A stretch of DNA of 64,000 nt, from the NCBI GenBank assembly GCA_963932465.1, contig OZ010800.1:99963307-100027306 (forward strand). Direction: 5' to 3'. The position numbers and the translations under genes were made by a program. This DNA comes from Maratus speciosus. Taxonomy: Eukaryota; Arthropoda; Arachnida; Araneae; Salticidae. Position 1 is the first letter of the stretch. Every line of letters starts with the position of its first letter. Shown here piece by piece: positions 1 through 11,623 of this stretch. The notes beneath the pieces were generated by a model. It had not been told where the DNA came from. It made no database searches and saw only the letters and a program-made list of their open reading frames with translations.

Positions 1-1328
1 AGGAGATTATGCCATGGATAGCAATATACGTGGATACAGTCTGATTGTTTTGTTCGTAGCATGCATAATTATACCAGCAAACCTATTCCCCGATAATAGT
101 ACTGCTCTATCATTTTTATGTTGCCTTTAATTAACTCAGAAAATTAGTTTCCTTAATAAGGAGACATTACAAACAAGCATAACTACTGTACAAATTATCT
201 TGCTCTATTTGGGACGAATAATGTTATTCAAACGCTGTTTGTATGTTGTACAACTCCTTTAAGGCTATACTGCAAACCTAACCATGAATTCTGGAGGTTA
301 AAAAAAATGCGTTTTTTAAAGATGTTAAATAAATTTTACTTGCTGTTAGGTTCTACAAAAGAATACATACATACAGCGGTCGCCCCTGCGTCGAACAGAA
401 AACAAACGAAAGTTTGCAAAACATATGCGATCCTTTAATCTTGACTATTATAAAGGTTAGGATATTGATCTAAAGATCCGAGGTCACATATCCCTAAATA
501 GGTTACATTTGAAAAAATTATTTTCGAAAAAATAATATTTGTATGTAGATTTTTCAAGAATTACCCCTAACACCAAGATATTTGTATAAATTTCCAAAAT
601 TGATACCAAAAATATAAAAATAATGTCATTGTAACTTTAAATATTGTGTTCAAATTAAATTAATGTTTCAGTACACTTCTTTTCCAATTCACTTTTGTTC
701 AAGCTACATTTGTTTTTACACATCCCTATATTACTTCCAATGGAATACTTATTTTAAAATCATCAGTAATTTTAAACATTGTCATACGAAAAAAATCGCA
801 CTGGTAATTTTGGTTCAAAATATTTAAGCAAACATCATAGGAAAATTTGATTTTATTATAATCATTTATGTATCAGCAGTTGAACATTTTCACTATTAAG
901 TGTCGATAGTAATTGTAATTTATTTTTGAAATCAATTTTTTAGCTTAAATATTTTAAGGTTTTCTTCTCAGAATCTTCACAGTACGTTAAAGGTTACAGA
1001 AAATATAATTATTTTATATAATTAGTGTCACGGAAAACCTGGTACAAAGTTTGCGTAATACAATTTCCTATTTAAATGTTTTAGATATTCTTTTATAATC
1101 TAAATTAAATTAGATATGATTGAATAAAACGTTATAAATGTATAACTTTTGCACATGATTTAGACGGAAATTTATAGACGAAAATTTATTTATACCAGAA
1201 TAAAAAATTAGTTAAAAAAACTATCAACATTCAATTTAACATACTGTCGGTGATCAACAAGCATATTTAAAATCCATATATACATCAAATAATAATAAAA
1301 AAAAATATGTGTATTATTATGCTCCGAT

Positions 1329-1368
<40 letters not shown>

Positions 1369-1824
1369 TCAAAAATTGTGAATAAACAAGAAAAAATATA
1401 TTTCTGAAATATAATTATTTATTTATTCAAAGGATTAAAACTGAAAATAACAAGCGGCTTATTTTATTTATTTTCTACAATGAATTTTCATTTTAATTAA
1501 CATTAGAACACGGGAAATTTTACTAAAATAAAACAAAAATATTTAATGCCAGAATTTTTATTTAGAACTATTTAATTTATTTATTTAACTAATTTTTGTG
1601 CAGTTTATCTCATTTATTTTCTGAAGAAATGTCTGGTTCGAATAGACATATTTATGGAGAAAATTCGTTAAACAGAAATCAACTCAAATTTATGAAATTT
1701 GTATAATAAAATACACATACATAAAATGAAAACTGCACATAAAATAAAATTTTGTAAAAATGTATTTTAATTGGGTATCAACCTTTTTTTACGCAACGTA
1801 GACATATGAGAAAAAATTTATTAG
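1..1824. other. AT-rich DNA without recognisable genes
   Basis: No open frame of note and no family I recognise. The stretch is strongly AT-rich and contains a poly-T run of about 38 bases at 1330-1367, followed by A/T-rich sequence up to the SINE/TIR composite that begins at 1825. Confidence 0.6.
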
Positions 1825-2018
1825 AATAATGTCTAACAAGGAGAGGGCCAACCTTGTTAATCACAGATTTTGATTATTTTAATATATGTTGTAGGGTAGA
1901 GACCCCTTAGTCTCAGGTTCAACGGATTTTATACAACGCTCGTTAGTTCTTGAAAAACCAGGGGGTCTAAAATTAGTATACAACTTAAAAACGTATTTTG
2001 TAAGAAATAGGATAGGAT

Positions 2019-2087
2019 GAGCGTAGCTCAGTTGGTACGGCATTTGCTGGCTGATCCGCGGGCTCGGGTTCGATGCCCGAAAGCGCT
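2019..2087 (+). promoter_or_regulatory. tRNA-like RNA polymerase III promoter module, left arm of TAA element 1
   Basis: Box A is TAGCTCAGTTGG at 2024-2035 and box B is GGTTCGATGCC at 2067-2077. A five-pair T-stem (TCGGG/CCCGA) encloses a seven-base loop, and a short AGCG/CGCT acceptor remnant is present. The anticodon stem does not pair well, so this is a tRNA-derived promoter rather than a functional tRNA. It reads inward, towards the centre of the element. Confidence 0.7.
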
Positions 2088-2827
2088 AAATTTATTTTTC
2101 TCATATTTTGTTTTATAAATATACTTGTAATTATAACTTAATAATCTCATTGTCAATTAAAATTTATAATATTGTATATCAATTATAATTTTAGCCTATT
2201 TAATATTTTATTTTTAACTAAATAGTTGTATAAAACATAAAAAAAACAGTTAATTTCTTAAAAATCACTTCGAAAATGTATTTCATATATTCTTTATCGA
2301 TGCAATGATATTGAACAATTGTGTCAATTCGTGATCTTAAAGAACCATCATTTACGCATTGTTTTAACAAGGGAAGCCAATACGATGATACTATTACTCT
2401 CTTTTTAAAGTAACAAGCATAATTATATAAAAAATTATCATCGGAATTAAATTACAACGGATTTTTTGCATATTAAAGATTTTTAAATTTGTAATACGTA
2501 TGCTTGCGCTTTCAAATATTTTGTTTTCCCCTTTATCTCCCTTCAGCTTTTATTTTTATTTTATTTGAATATATTTATTTTATCATAACTAGATGGCGCT
2601 ACAACAAATTTGTAACGATTTTGGAATTTTTATTATTCAATAATAGATCCAATTTGTTTTTAAATGTCTTTAAAGGATGAGAAATAATAGTTCAAAATAA
2701 AAAAAAAATGATAAAATAAAATAAAAATTTGCCAACATTATAATTAATGTACGATATTAAAATTTTTAATTGAGATCATTAAATTATAATCACAAGTATA
2801 TTTATGAAACAAAAAGTAAGAAAGATA

Positions 2828-2903
2828 AATGTAGCTCGTTCGGGTATCGAACCCGGGCCCGTTGATCAGCCCGCAAACGCCGTACCAACAGAACTACGCA
2901 AAA
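2828..2903 (-). promoter_or_regulatory. tRNA-like RNA polymerase III promoter module, right arm of TAA element 1
   Basis: Mirror image of the left-arm module. On the minus strand box A is TAGTTCTGTTGG (2885-2896) and box B is GGTTCGATACC (2843-2853). It also points inward, so the element has two convergent tRNA-like promoters. It is diverged from the left copy at several positions, consistent with independent decay of the two arms. Confidence 0.7.
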
Positions 2904-3087
2904 CCTGTCCCTTTCTTTACAAAGTAAGTATTTAAGTTGTGTACTAATATTAGACCCCCTGGTTTCTCAAGAACTAAGGAGCGTTGTATAAAATCCGGTG
3001 AACCTGAGACTAAGGGGTCTCTACCCTACAACATATATTAAAATAATCAAAATCTGTGATTAACAAGGTTGGCCCTTTCCTTGTAAG

Positions 3088-3331
3088 TTTGGTTTGGTTT
3101 GGTTTGTGACGGCCAATTATCAACACGTGGGATATGGGCCCTGGGGGAGGAGTGCCCTTCGTGGGGGTCTTTCTAAGGGAACCTAACCCGTATTTACGAA
3201 TGGGAATCCACGGTTTCGAAGAAAACCACGAAAACTCCGAAACGGTTAGGCCGACGGGCACGATTGGGCTCCAACCCAGCACCTCCCGTCTACCTGCTTC
3301 GAGAGCAGAACCTCTCAGCCACTGGAGGGGC
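3088..3331 (-). mobile_element. tRNA-derived SINE, copy 1 (minus strand)
   Basis: Read on the minus strand it begins GCCCCTCCAGTGGCTGAGAG. Box A (TGGCTGAGAGG), a CTCTCGAAGC segment and box B (GGTTGGAGCCC) resemble a tRNA-Ser/Leu-type head. A unique body of about 150 bp follows, and the tail is (AACCA)-type repeats (3088-3107 on the plus strand). A second copy with the same head, body and tail type lies at 20737-20985. The 13-bp duplication is AATAATGTCTAAG at 3332-3344. Its other copy, at 1825-1836 plus the G at 3087, was split by insertion of the TAA element. Open frames of 107 and 69 codons across this SINE are spurious. Confidence 0.85.
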
Positions 3332-3344
3332 AATAATGTCTAAG

Positions 3345-3621
3345 AAAACCCATAATAAGGAGAGGTAAACAAAAAACTGAAGCGTAGCATGGATTTTCTC
3401 TTCTTTTCTCAATATTTCAATTCCTTAACTTTAAAAAAGTGTCTAATATTACTTTGTACAGGTTTCTTATAAAAAAATACGTTGTTCATAAAAAATTTTC
3501 GCCTTTTTTCAAGTACTGGAAAAATTCATCTGTAACATTCTCGTGAAAATCGAATCTTCTTCTTATTGTATCGGAAGGCTTTTATAATATTTTCTTTTGA
3601 ATGAAAATGAAAATGATTAAA

Positions 3622-3652
<31 letters not shown>

Positions 3653-6371
3653 AAACCCCTTTTCATGCAACCCGCTGAAATAAATTCATACATCCATCGA
3701 CAAAGCAACATCTCCGTTTCAATATTGTACTCGCACGAAAGTGGAAAAACTTCTTTATATAGAATATATTTTTCGTAATATGGAGAACAATTTGCATGTT
3801 AATGGCTTTGAAAGTCAAGGTTCAGCAGAAAATTTCGTTAAGTCGAAACCTTCGTTAAATAGGGATTTGTTTAAAGGGACGTTCGACTCTATATACATTT
3901 GGTACGAGTTAAAATGAGCCCTCATCGCCGTTCTAGTGTTAAAACATTTCTTAATCTGACATGTTTGGAATCCAGTTCCGTTTTAAGTACTTATTTTAAC
4001 GAGTCATGGTGCGGTAACTGACAAAATGATTTATTAATATATCATGCTTTTATGAAATAGCCAAAAATAATTCGTCATAACTCGCAGTAATTGGTTTCTA
4101 TATATTTATGTGTCATTTTTGAGTAACGGTAAACCGAATACAGCTCTAGACAAGGATAATAATTTGTCCTGAGGTTGATAATAAAAATTTGAAAATAAAG
4201 TACCAACTTTAATGGAATTGATTATTTATGTATTTTTAAATTGTTTTCCATTTATCTAAAACTTTGTTTTCGAATTTCATTGAAATGATAGCAAGAGAGA
4301 AAATATCAATAAATCAAAATATGAAATTTATTCTACTTTTTAATGAAATAATTTCTAAAATTTATTTATTTATTTATTTGAAGGATCAACACTAGAAATT
4401 GCAAACAGCTTAATTTATTACTTATTAAAATTAATAGTTTTTAGGGTTGCATCATAATTACATCATATTTGCATCTCGGGTCTGAAATCCATTTGCTTTA
4501 TTAAGTATTTTAAGTAAAAATAAAGGTATGGATCATTACGTCACATTTTATTAAACAAACGATTATTTTGTTTTCAAAATAATAATAAAAAAATACTTCC
4601 CATAACATGAAGAATATTTATTTGACTATACTAGTCAGTAATTTGTGAGTAAGGAAAATTGAATATAATTCATTACAATAGTTAATTATAATTTTTCCTG
4701 AGATTAATAACAGGAAATTAAAAACCAAGCACTTATAGCTTCTGAAATTATTTTCGAGTTTTATGAAAATCTTTTCCTTTTCAGTATTTTCCCTGTTTTT
4801 TTCATTATCAAAATTTTTTCAAAAGTAATCCCATAAATTAATAAATTATATTTTACTTATTCTTTCTCAAAGAATTTGTTATGAATTGTAAATTTATCTA
4901 AAGAAACTTGAAATAAATAAATTGATATAGTTTTATATTAACCTTAGTTTATTCAGATATATACAAGACAATTTCATTTATTTTGTTAGTATAAATCTTT
5001 TTTTAACGTTACGTGGCGTTTCTATCTTTTCTAACTGGAAGTTTGCAAATAAAAACGACATAATGACCTATATAATTTTAACTCTTTGTTACTATTTTTT
5101 TCCGTGTATAAAAGATTAATCAAAGCATTGATTATGAAAAATTTTCCTCTTCAAAATGATGGGGTGTGGGGGTTATGTTGAGAGCGAACAAATATCAGTA
5201 TACCGTGATACGTTTACTTGTACACATATGTGTATACATATCCCATGTTTTTTTTTTTTTTTTTGGCTTGAAATTAATAAAATCGGAAAATGAAGTTTTT
5301 CAGAAAAATTCGAAAATGCTGTAACGCTTGAATGTAAATGTTTTTGTTTTATTTAAAATGTAGCAGAAGATAACCTAATATTTCAATATTTAGAATATAT
5401 AGCAATTTGTTCCCTTTCATATGAATCACGTTAAACACGATTATCTAAGTATTTGAGAGTGTTAAGTTATGTAATATTAAATACAAAAATTTTAAAAACC
5501 GTTTTAGTACGACCATTTCTAGAGGTATATAAACTTCACGTTAAATGACAGATTAGAATAAAAATTTTCTACTCACTAGCACTAAGTTCTGAAAAATCTC
5601 ATTTTTGAGTTATGTCATTTTACAAATATTTTTTTAGATTTATTTATGATATTTTTATATAATATAGATGTTATTTGCTTCAATGAACGTTTGTTGAATA
5701 TCACAGATTGAGTCTTATCTGTCATCATTAATATTTAGTTGGCTATCTGACAGATTATAACTGGAAATAATATGTATCTTATTTTAGATTTAATTAACGT
5801 GGATTTGCACTGTTACAATTCCGTTTCTGTATCTTCGATGTTTTAAATTAAATTCTTTTTTTTTTTTTTTTAATCTACATTTAAATGAATCAATATGCAG
5901 TTTCTGCCATTATAATTTATTAACATATAATCATCGCATTAAAATATACCAAAAAATGCACTGCTCAAGATGAACTGTTTTTGATTCTCTGAGCTTACCT
6001 ATCCTTTTTGAATAATGAAAATCGAATAAACCACAAATGCTCTTGAAATTAATTTTCTGTCTTTAATAATTTTACATCTTTAATTTAATACCACGTATTT
6101 TATTTTAGTAGAAGTGTTACTAAAAGTAATTTAATAAATTTATAAATTAGATTTATTCAATCCTTTGACTAATCATTGTTTTAATGTATGAATTTATGTT
6201 ATTAAGCTGAAAATATTAAATGATATATACATGTGAACAAGAAGTTAATTCCGAGAAATATTTACGTCAGTATTTGCACGACTGATCTGCAGTACAAATC
6301 TGTATTTTATATTTATTTGAAACCTAAAGGTAGTCTTACTTTTCTAACACGGCTTTACAATATCATTAGTA
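3345..6371. other. AT-rich DNA, no gene seen
   Basis: AT-rich sequence with short simple repeats, for example a (AAAT)n tract at about 3622-3656 and a poly-T at about 5247-5264. I see no conserved protein, structural RNA or repeat termini here. Confidence 0.5.
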
Positions 6372-7097
6372 TATGATAATACTAACCAATTTACATCTGC
6401 AGAATTTGACACATTTTTGAAAACTAATGGTGTAAAACATAGGTTCAGTTCTCGATATCATCCAGTTATAAATGTACAGGCTGAGAGGTATGTGCAAACT
6501 CTCAAACGTGGATTAAAAGCTTTAGGTTTAGAATCTGCTACTTTATATGTTACAACGGGAGAGAGTTCTGCATTTTTATATCTAAAATGTCAGATAAGAG
6601 CAAAAAGAGATTTCATAGTGTTACAAATTTTGATTATGATAAACAAAATGCTAAAGATTCCAAAGTTAAAATAAAAGAATATGAAATTAACTAGAAAGTA
6701 GCTGTAAGAAATTATACTCCAGAAGCCAAGTCGAAAATTGGTCGAGTTATAGCAAGCGAAGGAAAATTACATTGTAGACTTCAAGTTGGTTCCAATATTT
6801 TTGAAAAAGCATGTTTATTCCATAACTAATGAAGGTACATAGGTTTCTTTAGTTAATGATCCAAATTCTGAAGAAAGTGATACAGGATATTTCAGAAGTG
6901 AAAATGCAATGGTTAAACAACTTGATTATCCACCAATTCAGCCTAGTATCGAATATCTGCAGCTTGTTGAGCCTCATGATCCTAATAACCCAGGTCCTAC
7001 ACCAACTGACATCCATGATCCTAATCCCTCAAGTTCTAAATCAACGGACTCTGTTCAATACTTCCAAAAATCTTCTTCTCCACGGGTACTTAGATGA
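6372..7097 (+). pseudogene. decayed Ty3/gypsy integrase 3' part
   Basis: From 6372 the frame reads Asn-Gln-Phe-Thr-Ser-Ala-Glu-Phe, then KTNGVKHRFSSRYHP and AERYVQTLKRGLKALG. This is the end of a retroviral-type integrase core: the stretch after the second catalytic Asp, then the His-Pro...Ala-Glu-Arg region carrying the third acidic residue. After about 6580 the frame is broken. A shifted frame then gives VAVRNYTPEAKSKIGRVIAS (about 6702-6760), the basic C-terminal region typical of this gypsy lineage, followed by a proline-rich tail (6909-7097). The frame shifts and an in-frame stop near 6692 make it non-functional. The 5' part of pol is absent. A polypurine tract and LTR follow directly, which confirms it as the 3' end of an LTR element. 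Confidence 0.85.
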
Positions 7098-7137
7098 TCC
7101 TGTAGGAACAGAAGAGCTTCTTAACGCTTTAAATATT

Positions 7138-7151
7138 AAGAGGGGCGGAGC
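7138..7151 (+). promoter_or_regulatory. polypurine tract of the 6.4-7.3 kb gypsy remnant
   Basis: The purine-rich AAGAGGGGCGGAG directly precedes the LTR start at 7152. Established role: primer for plus-strand DNA synthesis in LTR elements. Confidence 0.7.
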
Positions 7152-7342
7152 TGTCATACATATCTTTTCATTTAAAATAAACAGATGGCAGCACTTAGCA
7201 ATTTATCTCGCGAATTCATAATTAATAGGTATCAGAGTAAATAGAATGTTCATTCTAGACTGTGTTTGGTGTTCGTGTAACTTGTGTTTGTTTTGTTAAC
7301 CGTTAATAAATGTTAAACATGTATTTTGTTGCAACCACTTCA
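7152..7342 (+). repeat. 3' LTR (short) of the 6.4-7.3 kb gypsy remnant
   Basis: Begins TGTCATACATATC and ends CCACTTCA, about 191 bp. An AATAAA signal lies at about 7305. It follows the integrase remnant and polypurine tract in the expected order. No partner 5' LTR was seen upstream in the window. Confidence 0.7.
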
Positions 7343-8606
7343 TTTATAGTTTGTGATAATTATTAATTAATTAGTTATACAAATAGTTTGATTTTATTAA
7401 TATATACGGAAAAATGCACTGGTTATCATAAACTTTTTTTCTTTCCCTGAACTTTCCAATTAGTTATGAACGAATGAAAGCGATTAAAGCTCATGGCAAG
7501 AATAAAGTATGCTTCTTCTATGAATGAAATGTAGCATTTCATTTTTTTCATTAAATTTAATATTTACTTTAAAATGGCATGTTTTATTTTATAGAAGTGT
7601 TATCATATAATAATAATCAAAACCTATAAACGATATTTATACAGCTTTTTCATTAATGATTGGTTTAAAATATTAATTGATGTTATGAAACAGAAGTTAT
7701 GTACGGTTATACACACATGGATAAATAGTTAATTTTAAGAAATATTTAGATCAGAATATATTTAACAACTTCTCTGCAGCACAAATGTGTATTTTATATA
7801 TAATGTAATCTTGATAGTAGTCTGACTTTTTTAATACTTTTACAAAACTGGAAAACACAAATTTCTATATAAAAACTATAATAAAAAAGAACAACCATGC
7901 AATGTACAGTTATAAAACATGATTTTAAAAATTAAGTTATATTTCCTTTTCGGAAAGACCCAAAGATTTTTACACAAGAGTTTTTTTAGTCTTGTACTCG
8001 ATACGATCGTTCAAATAAAATTTTCTTGTGAGATGAAATGCCTATTTATTTTTATCCTAACGTTAGAAATCTCATAACAAATCTCTACATTTTCCCTTCT
8101 ATTCTTAGTGTTGTAACGCCTTCATTTTTAAGAGAACTTTTATGGTTTGACAATTTAGAAATATATGATATCTGTGTAAAACACATATATGAAAAACGCT
8201 GAATTATATTGAGAAAAGTATTTTGAAACATGGATGATATTGCTGCTAAATTTATTAGAAATATGAAAATATATATATTAATCGTTCACATAATAAATGG
8301 TGTTTGTCCTAAAATGCATAAATATATTTGGATTTTACATTGTTTACCCTTATTGCCCATGATCAAAATCTGGCCTTGTTTCAAATGACTGAGGTACCCG
8401 GGTACATGCTGTGATTTTAACATATACGAGCTATAAAATCTCCTACTTCATAGAATGTAACTCCCCGCCTTTTTAGTAGAATATTTCGACGCATTTTTAG
8501 GAATATTAATTACTTCAGGCGTCAAAAATTCAAACAAAGATTACACATTAGAGATGTGGAAAACAAACTGATATCTATTATATCGACCAAGTATGAATGT
8601 ACAGCA
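7343..8606. other. AT-rich DNA, no gene seen
   Basis: No recognisable coding sequence or terminal repeats. It ends at the GGGGT target site (8607-8611) of the next LTR element. Confidence 0.5.
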
Positions 8607-8611
8607 GGGGT

Positions 8612-9588
8612 TGTGACAGCGTTTCTGTCCCATAGCTATCATTTTTATTCAAAATTAATTTAAAACATAACTTTCTTACTTTTAGATCATATTATCCTAC
8701 CCCCCCCCCCTCTTTCCTATAATGAAATATGTGATTAAATTCATTTCTCAAAACATCCAGAGTTTATTAAAGTGATTTCTTTCTTCTTTCTAAAATCATC
8801 TTTAATTCAAAGCGCTCAAATAATCAATTCCTTTTTTTCCCTTTCTTATTTTAATCTGTATCTACCCGTTACCGCTGCTTGTGCAAAGAAATAAATAAGA
8901 ATTAAATAGCACAGCTGCTTGTCTCATTTTATTTTCTTGCATTGGATTTTTCCCCCGCCGCAGTGATAAGAAAGTTTTATCTCTACTAATACGTGAACGT
9001 TGAATATGTATTAACAATAAAAAGTAAAAATGAACGAATCTTATGGGAAGCATGTATTTATCGTGTTTTGTGGTCGGGTTAAAAGCCATATGTCCTGGAT
9101 TTTCTGCATTTTTCTCATCGAACAATCTGCAGTCTGCAATTTCATGTAACAGTTAGTTGGGCAAAGGCCTATCTGCAAGATAAACAAATTCGGTTTGTCT
9201 GTTACTTTTCTCATCCTAATTAGAAGCGCTTACTTGCAATCTCGGCCTCACCCGTCCAGTAGTGTCACTACATTTTTGCGGTCATGTGTATCGCCAAAAG
9301 CCTTTGTACACTTTCGCGCAGTCACCAAAAGTTGTAAATTGGCGATGCTGTGCAACGCCAAGATTTCTTGATTTCGTGCAAAAACTTCACTTCTGTTTCA
9401 GCTCTCGAGATGTAAAGTTGTCTAAAAAGAAAAGGCGCTTCGGCGTCCCATGTATTATGGGGGTCTCTCTCTCCCATTTGGCTCCACTTGAACCACCTTT
9501 TATAAGATTTTTTTAATAAAAAAATAGTTCCTGTAATATGGTTGGAGTTTTTGCATTTAAACGAACCATCCCACTGAACAATATTACA
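8612..9588 (+). repeat. left (5') LTR of element A
   Basis: 977 bp, TG...CA ends. It differs from the right LTR at only about ten to twelve positions by eye, implying a fairly recent insertion. It contains a C10 tract near 8701 and a block at about 9280-9360 with repeated GGCGATGCTG/CGCCAAG-type motifs. That block resembles the same part of the LTRs of element B. AATAAA lies at about 9514. Apparent open frames on both strands (8862-9125, 9262-9516, 9322-9621) are repeated in the other LTR and look fortuitous. Confidence 0.88.
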
Positions 9589-9623
9589 TAAATTTGGCCC
9601 ATCGGCCGGTATTTTCTCCAACC

Positions 9624-9668
<45 letters not shown>

Positions 9669-11575
9669 GAGAGAGAGAAATCCCTCCCCTTCCCCACTGT
9701 TAAAATGGATGTATGCTCCGCTTTCGACGAATTCCAGTTAGATATTAAAAGGACAGTTGTCTTCTTAAAGTTCCCTGCCAGTTCCTGTCTCTGTGTCTTG
9801 TGATGTTGGAATCAAGAGTATGTCATCACCTCTCCACATAAGCGACAAGCCATGGTTGCCTGTTTGACGTGCCTGTGATGCGCGACGCTGTGTTTTTTTT
9901 TATTCAAGACTGCTTACTACTCAGAGCTGTGCTCACTCCGGCGATCCATGCTGGATTTCAAAATGCTAGGCAGTCTCTCAAATAGTGGATCTCACCTATA
10001 ATTGCCATCTACAGCAGTTGTGTTTCCTGCGATTCGTGTTTTCTTTTATGCGACCTGTTATTTCTTCATAAGTGTGTCAACAAAAAAATAAAAAGAAGAG
10101 TAATAGTTCGGAACCAGTGTACTCGACAAAAAAAAGGGTACCTAATAATTATATTCATCACAATTCATTTTTTTATATTGTTTGTGAAATAGCAAAAAAA
10201 AGAAAAAAAGTGAAATCTTGTGTGTCTAACAAAAAAAAAGTGCACCTGACAACGTCAAAAATTCATCGTGCTTCATTCCGAATATTGCCTTTGTGATAGA
10301 ATTTTCTTTTCTTTTCAAAATGTGTTTTTACGCAAGGAAATCTAAAAAAAAAGTGTTTCTCACTAAAATAAGAGGGACGCATCATTTAAAAAGTATGTGC
10401 TTTTCTGTGACTTAGATGAAAATCTCAAAGTGAACTTAGTGTGACACTAGTTGTGTTAATTTCTACAGTTAAAAAGTGCATTTTTAGGTAGTGTTAAAAA
10501 AAATTATTAAGAATACACTACAATTTTCAACATGAACATTTTTTCTTCTTTTTAAAATCTTAATTTTAATTAATACAGTATTTTCCTTTTATATATATTT
10601 TTTTTCAGTTTCATCTCTTTTCATGCTATGATAAATGTTTCTATAGTCATACTGGTTTAACATTTTATTACTCCATACTATTCCATATTGTTTTTAGTAA
10701 GGCTGCTTATAAAAGGTAATAGCCGGAAGAAAGAAGATATCGGCTTTATAAAGAAAAATTATTGTTTTTTTTTAAATCGTTAAACTTGCAGCTATAACTC
10801 TAAGCTGCTCTTTGCATATTAATGTTTAAAAGGTAAGTGCTATTTAAGTTCAGTTATTTTATGAATGTTTAAATAGACTTTATTTTCATGCATGACAAGG
10901 ATTTTCTGGGTTTAACATTTATCGTGAAAGATATTGCGCTTGCATTCCTTGTCGCTATTGCACAAACAATAGCCTTTTAAAATTTATCTAATTGATCTGT
11001 GCACATTTTGTTGTTTTTAATCATAGTTATGAATGACATATTTTTAACGAAAGGTGTGTTTATTTTTAATTTAATTTCTATTTTGATTGAAAAGAGATGT
11101 ATTTGTATTTATCTCAGTTATGAATATTTAATATGTTAGGTAATATTTCATCTGCTTTTAAAAATATAAGTTGTTACTTACAGATCGGCAGTTGATGCGT
11201 AAAGTAAACTTTATGAATATTTGGGATGCATTTCTAAGGAGATAAAAAAAAAAGGGTAGCATTTTTTAAAAGTTTGTTGCATTTGATTCATATTAGAAAC
11301 TTCCTGAGTATCTTGCATTGACACATTGACGCACTTCAGAGATAATATATTCCTTTTATTTTATCTCTAGGCCTTGAAGTTGCCTCTCTGTTGTTTTATC
11401 ATTTGTTGCACGTAAATACGCTGGCTCGTATGCTGTCTGTTAACAGTATGATTTAAATAATATGTTGTGTCATATTGCAAATTATTCAGTATAGTGTCTT
11501 TTATGAGTCTCTGGGGATTATTAAATGTTTTTTTATTGTTAGTTAAGATGTTGTCATTCAGCCTTTCTTATAAAT

Positions 11576-11623
<48 letters not shown>

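Larger units (their letters stand above)
1837..3083. mobile_element. TAA-target DNA element with long inverted arms (PIF/Harbinger-like by target site), copy 1
   Basis: The element starts CAAGGAGAGGGCC and ends with the inverted form (GGCCCTTTCCTTG). It is flanked by TAA at 1834-1836 and 3084-3086. Arms of about 250 bp (1837-2090 and 2820-3083) are diverged inverted copies that share the phrase ACCAGGGGGTCT. The middle (2092-2818) is AT-rich with no coding potential. A TAA 3-bp duplication is typical of the PIF/Harbinger superfamily, but the terminal sequence is not one I can assign, so the superfamily is inferred. The same ends, the same TAA flanks and the same internal layout recur at 19597-21532. 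It sits inside the target-site duplication of the neighbouring SINE, so it is younger than that SINE. Confidence 0.75.

Noticed and set aside
2019..2087. Functional tRNA gene
   Set aside because: Boxes A and B and the T-arm are present, but the anticodon stem does not pair and the inverted copy has different substitutions; it is a tRNA-like promoter module.
3010..3343. Overlapping 107- and 69-codon frames on opposite strands
   Set aside because: They lie across the SINE and the end of the TAA element; a frame also spans the other SINE copy (20592-20804). No domain; repeat artefact.
8862..9621. Conserved protein repeated at 15645-16494
   Set aside because: The repeated frames lie inside two LTRs of one element, on both strands, with no domain; identity is explained by LTR duplication.
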